The notes under the pieces were generated by a model that searched no databases, was not told the origin of the DNA, and saw only the letters and a program-made list of their open reading frames with translations. This document shows, piece by piece, positions 1 through 8,238 of a DNA stretch of 41,280 nucleotides; the first letter of the stretch is position 1, and each line of letters starts with the position of its first letter. Position numbers and translations under genes: made by a program. Where the stretch lies: positions 1-41,280 of the forward strand of contig CBDVBZ010000012.1 in NCBI GenBank assembly GCA_965372355.1, in the 5' to 3' direction. The DNA comes from CBDVBZ01 sp965372355 (lineage in GTDB: Bacteria; Krumholzibacteriota; Krumholzibacteriia; WVZY01).

Positions 1-42
1 CCCGGGCAAAGGACGCAAGTCTGCGAAAGGAGTACACCAAAC

Positions 43-990
43 ATGAGGATCGTCGTTGCATTGGGAGGTAACGCTCTCCTGAAGCGTGGGGAGCCGATGA
101 CCGCCGAGAACCAGCGCGCCAATATTCGCATAGCAGCACAGGCGCTGGCCCCGATTGCCGGGGATCACGAGCTCGTGATTTCGCACGGGAATGGTCCCCA
201 GGTGGGTTTGCTCGCCCTCCAGGCGGCCGCCTACGAGGATGTCGAGCCCTACCCACTAGATGTTCTCGGCGCCCAGACTGAGGGCATGATCGGCTATGTG
301 ATCGAGCAGGAGCTGGGCAACCTCCTCCCGTACGAGCAGCCGCTTGCGACCATTCTGACCATGGTCGAGGTGGCCCCCGACGACCCGGCATTTGACGATC
401 CCACCAAACCGATCGGACCGGTGTACACTGAGGTCGAAGCAAAGAAACTGGCGAAAGAGCGGGGGTGGACGGTCAAGCCGGAAGGCGATGCCTGGCGAAG
501 GGTTGTCCCGTCACCGTTGCCGAGACACGTGTTTCAGGTGCGGCCCGTGAAGTGGCTTCTGGAAAAGGGCACGATCGTCATATGTACGGGAGGTGGGGGT
601 ATCCCGACGGTGTACGACGAGAACCGCAAGCTTCACGGCGCGGAGGTCGTCATCGACAAAGACTTCGCGAGCGCGTTGCTCGCCAGGGAGCTCGAGGCCG
701 ATTTGTATATCATGGCAACCGATGTCGACGCGGTTTACGTCGGCTGGGGTACGCCCAAAGAGCGGGCGTTGCGGCACACGACCTATGACGACTTGTGTGG
801 AATGGAGTTTGCCGAAGGATCCATGGGCCCGAAGGTGGTCGCCGCCTGCTGGTTCGCGCAGGTCACAGGCGGCCGTGCGGCCATCGGATCGCTCTCCGAT
901 CTGGGAAAAATCGTCACCGGCGAGTCGGGCACCATCGTGACCCCCACGAGATCCAAAACGAGCGACATTTTTGGCATCCGGCCCGAGTAG
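43..990 (+). CDS. arcC: Carbamate kinase
   Basis: This 315-residue protein has the usual length of carbamate kinase, which interconverts carbamoyl phosphate plus ADP with ATP plus carbamate in the cytoplasm, typically at the end of the arginine deiminase pathway. The amino-acid-kinase signature is seen at the N-terminus (ALGGNALL, residues 6-13), with SHGNGPQVG shortly after and the glycine-rich CTGGGGIP loop near residue 183. A strong ribosome site (GAAAGGAG) lies about 10 bases before the ATG. The gene starts 42 bases into the window, so any arginine deiminase or carbamoyltransferase partner would lie upstream and cannot be seen. It converges on the CoA-transferase gene that ends 70 bases downstream. 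The family call is secure; the physiological direction of the reaction is inference. Confidence 0.95.
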   Translation: MRIVVALGGNALLKRGEPMTAENQRANIRIAAQALAPIAGDHELVISHGNGPQVGLLALQAAAYEDVEPYPLDVLGAQTEGMIGYVIEQELGNLLPYEQPLATILTMVEVAPDDPAFDDPTKPIGPVYTEVEAKKLAKERGWTVKPEGDAWRRVVPSPLPRHVFQVRPVKWLLEKGTIVICTGGGGIPTVYDENRKLHGAEVVIDKDFASALLARELEADLYIMATDVDAVYVGWGTPKERALRHTTYDDLCGMEFAEGSMGPKVVAACWFAQVTGGRAAIGSLSDLGKIVTGESGTIVTPTRSKTSDIFGIRPE

Positions 991-1059
991 TCATTCGAGA
1001 GCGGCTACCCGAGCACGGCGACCAGAGACGACGCAGCTTCCACCACACTCCCCCGATTG

Positions 1060-2298
1060 TCAGCCAGATGATGATGTTTGCGCGCTCTGGGCAACCACTT
1101 CCTGAGCCTTCAGCGTCTCGATTCGATTCCGTGAATAGTCCAGGACGTCGGTGAGCACCTCGTCGGTGTGCTCACCCAGAAGGGGTGGATGCCGGCGAAT
1201 CGTCCCGGGTGTATCGGAGTACTTGATGGGTATGCCGGTCAGACGGAGCGTGCCGATCGTGGGATGCGGCACCTCGGCGATCATGTCCCGGTGGTGGACC
1301 TGCGGGTCGGAGAAGAGATGCTGCATATCGTTGACGGGGCCACAGGGAACCGCCGCGGCCACCAGCAGCTTCATCCACTCGTCACACGTCCTCTCGGCCA
1401 GGAGCGCTTCGATTAGCGGCAGGAGCACGTCACGGTTTTCCACCCGTTTGGGATTCGACTCGAACCTTGGGTCATCGATCCATTCCTCTTTGCCGACGGC
1501 CTTGCAGAAGTTGACCCACAGTTTGTGGTTCGCCGCCGCGATCGCGATTGGACGGTCCTTGGCCTGGAACACCTGGTAGGGAATGATCGACTCATGCGCG
1601 GTGCCCCAGCGCTGCGCCTCCTGCCCGGCGACCAGATAGTTGCTGGAGATATTGGCGAGAGCCGACACTTGCGCATCGAGAAGACTGATGTCGAGATACT
1701 GCCCTCGACCGGATCGTTCCCGCCACAATAGCGCCGATGTAATCGCTCCCGATGTGTAGATACCCGTGAGTACATCGGTGATCGCCACGCCGACTTTGCA
1801 TGGGTCGCCGTCCCGTTCACCGGTGATGTACATGAGACCACCGACTGCAGAAAGCACCATGTCGTAGCCGGGCCGGTCTCGGTAGGGCCCGTCCTGGCCG
1901 TACGCGGTTATGGAGGCGTAGACGAGACGCGGGTTGATCGCGCGGAGAGTCTCGTAGTCGAGACCAAAGCGTTTCGTGAGCCCGGGCGTGAAGTTCTCGA
2001 CAAAAACATCGGAGACTTCGGCCAGATCGCGGACGAGTTTCTGACCGCCAGGCTGCTTCAGATCGACGACGATGGATTTCTTGTTGCGATTGCAGCAGAG
2101 ATAGTACGCGCTCTCTCCACCCGCGAAAGGCGGCCCCCATGTGCGCGTGTCGTCGCCGGTGCCGGGACGCTCGACCTTGATCACCTCGGCGCCCTGGTCT
2201 CCAAGAATCATCGTGCAGTAGGGGCCGGCGAGAATCCTGGACAGATCGAGAATCCGGTACCCGGCGAGCGGAAGTTCACTTGCGGAGGATTCGTCCAT
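1060..2298 (-). CDS. CaiB/BaiF-type (class III) CoA-transferase
   Basis: The product is 412 residues from the chosen ATG, the usual size for class III CoA-transferases, which move CoA between carboxylic acids. The family opening LAGYRILDLSRILAGPY is near the N-terminus, followed by GDQGAEVIKVERPGTGDDTR. The catalytic aspartate of the PGYD motif is at about residue 146, followed by GGLMYITGE. The reading frame runs 27 codons further upstream, but homology begins just after the internal ATG at 2298, so I chose that start; only a weak GAG lies before it. The substrate cannot be read from sequence (formyl-, carnitinyl-, succinyl- and bile-acid-CoA transferases share this fold). It lies downstream of the sensor phosphatase on the same strand with a 166-base gap. 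Confidence 0.9.
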   Translation of the reverse strand: MDESSASELPLAGYRILDLSRILAGPYCTMILGDQGAEVIKVERPGTGDDTRTWGPPFAGGESAYYLCCNRNKKSIVVDLKQPGGQKLVRDLAEVSDVFVENFTPGLTKRFGLDYETLRAINPRLVYASITAYGQDGPYRDRPGYDMVLSAVGGLMYITGERDGDPCKVGVAITDVLTGIYTSGAITSALLWRERSGRGQYLDISLLDAQVSALANISSNYLVAGQEAQRWGTAHESIIPYQVFQAKDRPIAIAAANHKLWVNFCKAVGKEEWIDDPRFESNPKRVENRDVLLPLIEALLAERTCDEWMKLLVAAAVPCGPVNDMQHLFSDPQVHHRDMIAEVPHPTIGTLRLTGIPIKYSDTPGTIRRHPPLLGEHTDEVLTDVLDYSRNRIETLKAQEVVAQSAQTSSSG

Positions 2299-2464
2299 GT
2301 GGCGGTCTCGATTTCTGTTGAAGTGTGATCGGTCTACAGACAGTCGCTCCATGATATCCGGAAGGACGCAAATTCTCAAAGTGATTCTGACTTCGCGAGG
2401 GACCGTTGCGATGCGGCGGGGAGCGTGGGGGGTGTGAAACGGGGTCGCGTTCTTCGGGGGACCG

Positions 2465-5020
2465 CTAAGAGACTTTTACGACGACTGCCGTCACGTCGTC
2501 GTCGAGGTCATCGCCATGGCGGCATTCCAGCACCTGAGCGAATAACGCCTGGACGATCTCGGATGCAGGTTTGTGGCCGTTGTCGCGAACCATATCCAGC
2601 GTACGTTCTACGCCGAGGAACGATCCATCCGAGCATTCCGTCTCCTGGATACCGTCGGTCAGGATCACCAACATATCGCCGCTTTCGAGTTGCAGTGCGG
2701 GTGTCGTCTCCAGGTCAAGCTCGGGTAGAACGCCCAGGGGTAGCCCCGTGCTTTCGAGCCGCTCTTTCACCTGGCGGTCCTTGTCCAACAAATAGGCCGT
2801 CGTGTGGCCGGCACTGGTGTACCAGAGCAAGCGAGATCGCGGGTCGATTCGGGCCAGTGAGAATGTCACAAAGCTCTCATCGCCGGTGTCGAGTCCGATC
2901 AGCTGGTTCGTGATCTTCAGGATCTCGTTGGGTTCTAGACCGGCCTCGACGAGGGCGCGCAGGTTGCCGCGCACCGATGCCATCAAAAGCGCCGGACCCA
3001 ATCCGTGACCGGAGACATCACCGACCGCTATCCCGAGTGTATCGTCGGGCATCGTGAAGAAGTCAAAATAGTCGCCTCCCACTTCCGTGGCGGGTCTCGA
3101 GTCGCCCGCGATATCAAAACCCGGGATTCTGGGAGCGGAGTCCGGCAAGAGCCGTTTGTGGATGTCCCTGGCGATCCCGAGCTCTGCCCGCGTGGCTCTT
3201 AGCTCGGCTTCGGATTGGTCCGCGCGTTTCGCTTCGGTAATGTCATGCATCACCATGAGCCCTCCACGAAGCGCTCCGTCCTCATCCCGAATCGGATTGG
3301 CCGAAATGCGCAGCCACACGCCCTCGAGTTTCTTGGGGTTACGGACGGTCAACTCGACGCCATCCATTGCATGACCGTTTATCGCCCGCACGAGTGGGAG
3401 CTCGTCGTTCGGAAACGGCGTCTCGTTGTCGGTCTGATAGACACCGTATGTTGCAGCCCATTCTCCCGGACCCGTGTCGGTTGCCCCGATTCCGATCATT
3501 TTCTCTGCCGCCTCGTTGAACATTACGAACCGTCCCTCTTCGTCGGCGACAATGACCCCCTCTTTCATGCTTCCGAACACCGACTGGAGGATGTCCAGCT
3601 GCCGGCTCAGCGCCTGCTCGGAAGCGAGCAGGCTGTCGTTGGCCTGTTCCAGCTGCGCGGCTGTTTTGGCAAGCTCCTTTTTTTGCAGCATGAGGTCAGT
3701 GATATCCTTGCCGATCGAGAGAAAACGATGGGGCTGGCCCTGCGCGTCTTTGATCGGCGTGATGGTCTTCATCTCGTAGAATAGCTCGCCGTCCTTCTTC
3801 TTGTTGATGGTCACACCCCGGAACGGTTGACCGGAGAGAATCGTTTTCCACATCCGCTCGTAGAACGCGCGATTGTGTTTACCCGATTTCAGTATGCTGG
3901 GTTTCTTGCCGATTGCTTCATCCATAGTGTACCCGGTGAGTTTCTCAAAACTCGGGTTGACCTCCAGAATCACCCCGTTCAAGTCGGTTATCATCCAGTG
4001 GTCGGCTGTTTGCAGAGACGCGGCCTTGTACTTGACAAGATTCTGTGCGGTCTGCTGGCGATGGGCGGTGTTTGCAGCCAGACTCATCGATGTCACGGTG
4101 GCCATACCCACGAACCCCTGGAGCGAGAGCACCATTGCGGACCCCTGGCCGGGGTGGTGCATGGACTGGGTGTATTCCCAGATCGCGACCAATGACATCA
4201 CGAAGGCTGCTGTGATCGTCTCTCGCTTGCCAAAACGCACGGCGGGCCACACGAGAAGCGCGATGGTTGCGTACGCATACAGGTACTTCCAGTGGACGTC
4301 CTCCACCGATTTGCCAAAGGCGAGATGGACGACAACGATGACGAGTGCGAAGAGGGTTAGCAATTCGGCATTCCGAGAGCGGCTCCAAAGGCGCCTGGGA
4401 GGATCCAAACACCAGCTCAGCGCTAGGAGACCGATCACGATCACACCGGTCGTGTCTCCCAACCACCACGTCAGCCAGGTGGGCCCGAAGCCGCCCCAGT
4501 CCAGAAAACCGCCCAGAGAGAGGCTCGTAACACCCACGCTTGCGCTGATCACGCAGCTCACCACACCCGCGAGAAACGCAAACTTGACAACATTTCGACC
4601 CCGCCCGCACGGGCCGTCGGAATCGATTCTCCGTGTTACGAAATAGGCGCCCACGATGGCCTGTAGCGTGGCTCCAGTCGCGATGGAGGCTCCGACGATC
4701 AACGACCTCGAAATGGTGCCCGCCGACGTGGGGTCAAAGAACGCCCAGGTATTCGCGGCCAGGGCACCTAGCCAGATACCCGGCCAGAGCCGGTTTCCAA
4801 ACAACAACAGGGCCACGAGCGCGACGCCGGCGGGGAACCATACCGCGGTGACGTTGCCCGGAGGAATCGCTATTAGCTGGCCGAGTCTTGCTGTTGCGTA
4901 GTACAGCGCAGCGAGGGCCGCAATCGACACGATGGGTTTCGAAGGGGTGGCCACGCGCGATGCAAGCACGGTCCATAGGGTGGTGGTATGACGACGACCC
5001 GTCGTGCCAGGGGTGGGCAT
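2465..5020 (-). CDS. MASE1-PAS-PAS-SpoIIE/PP2C membrane sensor phosphatase
   Basis: This 851-residue protein has four parts. Residues ~30-320 form a multi-helix membrane sensor of the MASE1 type (IPPGNVTAVWFPAGVAL is the family opening). Two PAS domains follow (~335-455 and ~475-600), joined by a short coiled coil (KKELAKTAAQLEQAND). Residues ~630-850 are a SpoIIE-like PP2C serine/threonine phosphatase with the metal-binding motifs GGDYFDFF, VGDVSGHGLG and LTDGIQE. RsbU-type enzymes of this layout dephosphorylate anti-anti-sigma factors in partner-switching cascades; no anti-sigma pair is visible here, so the target is unknown. GGAG lies about 9 bases before the ATG. The gene is divergent from the LVIVD lipoprotein gene. 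Confidence 0.92.
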   Translation of the reverse strand: MPTPGTTGRRHTTTLWTVLASRVATPSKPIVSIAALAALYYATARLGQLIAIPPGNVTAVWFPAGVALVALLLFGNRLWPGIWLGALAANTWAFFDPTSAGTISRSLIVGASIATGATLQAIVGAYFVTRRIDSDGPCGRGRNVVKFAFLAGVVSCVISASVGVTSLSLGGFLDWGGFGPTWLTWWLGDTTGVIVIGLLALSWCLDPPRRLWSRSRNAELLTLFALVIVVVHLAFGKSVEDVHWKYLYAYATIALLVWPAVRFGKRETITAAFVMSLVAIWEYTQSMHHPGQGSAMVLSLQGFVGMATVTSMSLAANTAHRQQTAQNLVKYKAASLQTADHWMITDLNGVILEVNPSFEKLTGYTMDEAIGKKPSILKSGKHNRAFYERMWKTILSGQPFRGVTINKKKDGELFYEMKTITPIKDAQGQPHRFLSIGKDITDLMLQKKELAKTAAQLEQANDSLLASEQALSRQLDILQSVFGSMKEGVIVADEEGRFVMFNEAAEKMIGIGATDTGPGEWAATYGVYQTDNETPFPNDELPLVRAINGHAMDGVELTVRNPKKLEGVWLRISANPIRDEDGALRGGLMVMHDITEAKRADQSEAELRATRAELGIARDIHKRLLPDSAPRIPGFDIAGDSRPATEVGGDYFDFFTMPDDTLGIAVGDVSGHGLGPALLMASVRGNLRALVEAGLEPNEILKITNQLIGLDTGDESFVTFSLARIDPRSRLLWYTSAGHTTAYLLDKDRQVKERLESTGLPLGVLPELDLETTPALQLESGDMLVILTDGIQETECSDGSFLGVERTLDMVRDNGHKPASEIVQALFAQVLECRHGDDLDDDVTAVVVKVS

Positions 5021-5201
5021 GCGAATCCGCTCCGTTCGACAAGAACGCCAACCGCTTTTCGATAATCACGTTGGGCACGCGTTCAACTTGGAGCAGGATC
5101 TTTGCGCGAAAGAAAAGAAGCGTAGCCGAGTTGGGGGCGTCGCTCGAGACACAAGCGGCCCGCCTCCGAGATGCCGTTTCGTTTGCTCCGCAACGGTCGA
5201 G

Positions 5202-5224
5202 GGGCCGCCCTTTCGCGGCGGCCC
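5202..5224. other. GC-rich hairpin in divergent intergenic region
   Basis: An 8-base perfect inverted repeat (GGGCCGCC / GGCGGCCC) around a 7-base loop. No T-run follows on either strand, so it is not a classical intrinsic terminator. If the minus-strand promoter proposed at 5242-5270 is right, the hairpin lies near the 5' end of a ~215-base leader of the sensor phosphatase mRNA. Confidence 0.4.
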
Positions 5225-5241
5225 GTGCGTGTGTAATGCTA

Positions 5242-5270
5242 AATTTACATGCACAATTGACACTTGTCAA
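5242..5270 (-). promoter_or_regulatory. Candidate sigma70 promoter for the sensor phosphatase
   Basis: Read on the minus strand there is a perfect -35 (TTGACA, 5270-5265), a 17-base spacer and a fair -10 (TAAATT, 5247-5242). It points toward the gene starting at 5020 and leaves a leader of about 215 bases. The surrounding stretch is clearly more AT-rich than the coding regions. The -10 matches consensus at four of six positions, so the call is moderate. Confidence 0.4.
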
Positions 5271-5287
5271 CTTTTTGCTGACAAGTG
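5261..5287. promoter_or_regulatory. Inverted repeat, possible operator
   Basis: A perfect 9-base inverted repeat (CACTTGTCA at 5261-5269, TGACAAGTG at 5279-5287) with a 9-base T-rich centre. It covers the -35 of the proposed minus-strand promoter and a second TTGACA on the plus strand (5257-5262). A protein bound here could control both the sensor phosphatase and the LVIVD lipoprotein gene. The regulator is unknown. Confidence 0.4.
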
Positions 5288-5382
5288 AAATAGATAACTT
5301 GCGTTGTTCGGTCAGGCACCGAGGGTCGTGCGCCGTCCGCGGCTGTGGTAGAATGTTTGCAGGGCCAAACAGGGAGGCACAG

Positions 5383-7299
5383 ATGCGTCCACGGTCAATC
5401 ATACCCCTTTTTGCCGTCATGGCTCTCTCTCTGCTTGCCGCGTGCGGCGAGGACTCGGGAACAATAATCGCTGCAGACGGACCGGGCGATGAGCCCGTCG
5501 ACTGTGTCGACTACACGAACTTCATTCACAGGATCGGTTCTCTCGACATCCCGGGTCAGGCGTGGAGCGTCGCCGTTTCGGGCGGCTATGCGTACGTCGC
5601 GGCCGGGTCCGGCGGTCTTCACGTCGTCGACATCAGCGCGCCCGAATCTCCAGACATCGTCGGTTCGGTGATCACGCCGGGTCTAGCGGTCGGTGTGGCG
5701 GTGGTGGGCAGTTATGCCTATGTTGCCGCCTACAGCTCCGGTCTCCAGGTCGTCGACATCAGTACGCCGAGTTCGCCAGGGGTCGTGGGGGCGTACAACA
5801 CACGGGGCGTCGCCCGCGGCGTCGCTGTATCGGGAGGGTTCGCCTACGTCGCTGACGGAGATAACGGTCTTCGGGTAATCGATATCAGCACGCCGAACGA
5901 CCCGCGATACGCGGGGTATCACAGCTTTGTCGGCGAGGCCCGCAGTGTCGCCTTTTCGGCCCCCCACGCCTTCGTTACAAACGGGAGCTGGGGGCTCAGA
6001 CTGGTAGAAGTCAGCGATCCGAGGGATACACGGCTCACACAGCTCGTCGACACGCCGGGTGAGGCCCTGGGTGTGGCCGTCTCCGGTGATCACGCATACG
6101 TCGCGGACCAGCGAGCCGGTCTGCAGGTGGTCGATATCAGTACACCGAGCTCGGCGCAGATCGTGGGGACGGTTGACACACCAGGTGAAGCTTGGGGTGT
6201 AAGCGCCTCGGGAAACTACGTGTATGTGTGTGATGGGAGCCGCGGTGTTCAGGTCGTCGATGTGAGCACGCCGGCCTCACCACGGATCGTGGGATCGGTG
6301 GACACCCCGGGAGAGGCACACGGAGTGGCCGTGTCGGGTGACTATGCGTATGTCGCGTGCCTGGTCGCTGGTCTCCACGTACTGGATATCAGCACGCCGG
6401 CATCACCGCCGACCGTGGGCGCGATCGATACACCGGGTGACGCTCGGTGTGCGGTGGTCGACGGTGGTTACGCGTATGTTGCGGACGGTTCCGGTGGTCT
6501 CCACGTGATCGATATCCGTGTGGCAGGCTCACCACAGATATTGGGGTCGGTAGACACACCTGGCCAAGCGTATGGCGTGGCTGTTTGGGATCAATATGTC
6601 TACGTTGCCGACTACGGCCCCGGTCTTCAAGTTGTCGATGTCAGTACTCCCGATGCACCGCGTATCGTGGGGACGGTTGATACGCCGGGCGATGCCCGTG
6701 GCGTGGTTGTTGTCGGTGACCTCGCCTACGTCGCGGATGGAAACTGGGGGCTCAACGTAATAGACATCAGCACGCCTGTCTCACCCCGGATGCTGGGTTC
6801 CGTTTTTACACCCGGCGAAGCCGGCGCCGTGACGGTGTTGGACAGTTTTGCCTTCGTAGCGGACGGGGCATCCGGTCTCCAGGTGATCGATATCACTCCC
6901 CCCGATGCGCCGGTGGTGGTGGGATCGGTCGATACACCGGGTTTTGCGCGAGGCGTGGCCGTCGCAGCCGGCTATGTCTGCGTGGCGGACGGGGTCGGCG
7001 GCCTTCAGATGATTGACATTTCGATACCAACCGTTCCACAGATCGTGGGATCCATCGACACACCGGGTGACGCGCACGGCGTGGCCGTGTCGGGAGATCA
7101 CGTGTATGTTGCGGACGAGACCAGCGGCCTTCACGTGATCGACATTGCCATGCCAGCCGTGCCGCAGTACATCGGGTTGTTCGATACACCGGGCAGCGCG
7201 CTTGGTGTTGCGGTCTCGAGGCACCACGTCTTTGTCGCGGACGGGGGAGCAGGGCTTCGCCTGGCAAAACACCACTGTTGTCCGGCGGGCACGCCGTAA
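5383..7299 (+). CDS. LVIVD-repeat lipoprotein (14-blade propeller-type array)
   Basis: The product is a 638-residue exported protein. A short signal peptide ends in the lipobox LLAAC, so it is probably anchored in the outer or inner membrane. From residue 53 almost the whole protein is thirteen complete 42-residue units plus a partial fourteenth, each resembling DTPGEAxGVAVSGxYAYVAD followed by GLxVVDISTPxxPxIVG. This is the LVIVD repeat, predicted to form beta-propeller blades; fourteen units would suit two seven-bladed propellers (inference). No enzyme motif is seen, and binding or scaffold roles are typical guesses. The ATG at 5383 has a good AGGGAGG site and precedes the signal peptide; the longer upstream reading frame crosses the divergent control region and was rejected. 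The last unit decays into a Cys-Cys tail. Confidence 0.9.
   Translation: MRPRSIIPLFAVMALSLLAACGEDSGTIIAADGPGDEPVDCVDYTNFIHRIGSLDIPGQAWSVAVSGGYAYVAAGSGGLHVVDISAPESPDIVGSVITPGLAVGVAVVGSYAYVAAYSSGLQVVDISTPSSPGVVGAYNTRGVARGVAVSGGFAYVADGDNGLRVIDISTPNDPRYAGYHSFVGEARSVAFSAPHAFVTNGSWGLRLVEVSDPRDTRLTQLVDTPGEALGVAVSGDHAYVADQRAGLQVVDISTPSSAQIVGTVDTPGEAWGVSASGNYVYVCDGSRGVQVVDVSTPASPRIVGSVDTPGEAHGVAVSGDYAYVACLVAGLHVLDISTPASPPTVGAIDTPGDARCAVVDGGYAYVADGSGGLHVIDIRVAGSPQILGSVDTPGQAYGVAVWDQYVYVADYGPGLQVVDVSTPDAPRIVGTVDTPGDARGVVVVGDLAYVADGNWGLNVIDISTPVSPRMLGSVFTPGEAGAVTVLDSFAFVADGASGLQVIDITPPDAPVVVGSVDTPGFARGVAVAAGYVCVADGVGGLQMIDISIPTVPQIVGSIDTPGDAHGVAVSGDHVYVADETSGLHVIDIAMPAVPQYIGLFDTPGSALGVAVSRHHVFVADGGAGLRLAKHHCCPAGTP
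5539..7260 (+). repeat. Tandem 126-bp coding repeats (LVIVD units)
   Basis: Thirteen consecutive units of exactly 126 bases (42 codons), with no indel between units, followed by a partial unit starting at 7177. Units differ at the DNA level, but VDTPG, YVAD, DIS(T)P and IVG positions recur. Unit 4 (residues ~179-220) is the most diverged. The constant length argues for strong structural constraint or past unequal exchange. Confidence 0.9.
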
Positions 7300-7332
7300 C
7301 CGGGATCATCGGCACGTCGAACCCACAAGAAA

Positions 7333-7361
7333 ACGGCCCCGGGATCGTGCCCAGGGGCCGT
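7333..7361 (-). terminator. Intrinsic terminator for the ferritin-like gene
   Basis: An 8-base stem (ACGGCCCC / GGGGCCGT) that can extend inward by three G-C pairs. Read on the minus strand it is followed by TTTCTTGT, a reasonable U-tract, 44 bases beyond the stop of the minus-strand gene at 7405. On the plus strand the tract is poorer (TCGTCGTTCG), though the stem could also limit read-through from the LVIVD gene. Confidence 0.6.
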
Positions 7362-7404
7362 CGTCGTTCGATTTCGTAGTATCCGGGCGCGCCGGCCGCG
7401 GTGA

Positions 7405-7839
7405 CTAACCGTACGGGTACATCTTCTCTTTGATATTGCGCATTCGCTCGAGGAGGTTGTCGTGCTTCTGCTCGTCCTCCAGCAGGTACTCGATCAGGTA
7501 CGCCTGCACCGGCATCGAGCGGCCTTTTATCGCCGCCTTGGCTGACTCGGCCATCGCAACCGCCTCCTCCTCCATCTCGATGTGTTTTTCGATCAGGCCC
7601 CACACATCGGCGATTTCCTCTGGCGTGATCGATACGGTGCCTTTTAGCGAGTCGATGATCAGCTGCTGCGTCCGGTAGTGCATCTCGGAGTCACGTTTGA
7701 CGATTTCCATGACGAGTTTGATGATCGGGTTATCCGTCTTCTCTATGATGTTGCCCACGTACTCGACCGTCCCGGTCTCGACCTTCTGCCAGCGGGCCAT
7801 ATCGTTGGCGAGCTTTTCCTGGATTTCCTTGGTTGACAT
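7405..7839 (-). CDS. Ferritin-like four-helix protein
   Basis: A 144-residue, all-helical, charged protein without signal peptide. Two helices carry paired acidic/histidine positions (D50-S-E-M-H54 and E123-Q-K-H126), and acidic residues sit at E21/E26 and in the IEMEEE stretch (87-92). This pattern matches ferritin-like or rubrerythrin-like di-iron proteins, although the first ExxH is not canonical. It could instead be a non-metal helical bundle of the same superfamily. The ATG is preceded by AGGAGG in the reverse complement of 7848-7853, a strong ribosome site. It stands alone, converging with the LVIVD gene. Iron storage or peroxide defence is inference from the family. Confidence 0.65.
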   Translation of the reverse strand: MSTKEIQEKLANDMARWQKVETGTVEYVGNIIEKTDNPIIKLVMEIVKRDSEMHYRTQQLIIDSLKGTVSITPEEIADVWGLIEKHIEMEEEAVAMAESAKAAIKGRSMPVQAYLIEYLLEDEQKHDNLLERMRNIKEKMYPYG

Positions 7840-8157
7840 CCAAACCTCCTCTAGCTCCGATGCGAAACCTGTGTCGCACCCGAGACATCCAATTTGACTG
7901 TGGGTAGTCGGCCGACCACTCTGCCCTCGAACGGACGCCGATTCTTAATACCGCAAGGATATCCCGTTCGATTCGGTTTGTCCACCGGCACCTTTAACGA
8001 GTCCGGCTCGGGATGACCGGCGGATGTGCGAACGAATGGCGCCGGAACGCCCTCCAGCGCTAAGCGTGCAACCCATTGATAACTAGCGCGTTGCAGGCCT
8101 GAAGTGTTTTGATTGTTACATTTCGGGTGCATCGGTTCAACGCCGGGGCCGCGGCTA
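7840..8157. other. Intergenic region without recognised gene
   Basis: This divergent spacer lies between the ferritin-like gene and the large AMP-binding fusion. Reading frames across it are short and match no family I recognise. Nothing except the ribosome site of the ferritin-like gene (7848-7853) is supported here; the likely control elements lie at 8158-8238. Confidence 0.5.
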
Positions 8158-8187
8158 TTTACCTGGCGAAACAAAACGGTGTATCAT
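8158..8187 (+). promoter_or_regulatory. Weak candidate promoter for the AMP-binding/GNAT gene
   Basis: TTTACC (8158-8163), an 18-base spacer and TATCAT (8182-8187). Each hexamer is two changes or so from the sigma70 consensus. Transcription would start near 8194, inside the left arm of the inverted repeat at 8192-8238. It is weak on its own, but its position relative to that repeat makes it plausible. Confidence 0.25.
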
Positions 8188-8191
8188 GATC

Positions 8192-8238
8192 ATGTAACGC
8201 CGACAGGGAAGGCAGCCCTTCCAGGTCAGGCGTTACAT
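8192..8238. promoter_or_regulatory. Nested inverted repeats just before the start codon
   Basis: The outer arms are 10 bases and perfect (ATGTAACGCC at 8192-8201, GGCGTTACAT at 8229-8238). Inside them is a second perfect 6-base hairpin (GGAAGG / CCTTCC, 8207-8222) with a four-base loop. The right outer arm directly abuts the ATG at 8239. It could act as an mRNA hairpin hiding the translation start, or as a DNA operator at the transcription start. No T-run follows, so it is not a terminator. Confidence 0.5.

Noticed and set aside
4888..5382. 165-codon N-terminal extension of the LVIVD lipoprotein
   Set aside because: The extension runs through the start of the opposite gene and the promoter region; a signal peptide with lipobox and good ribosome site begins at 5383.
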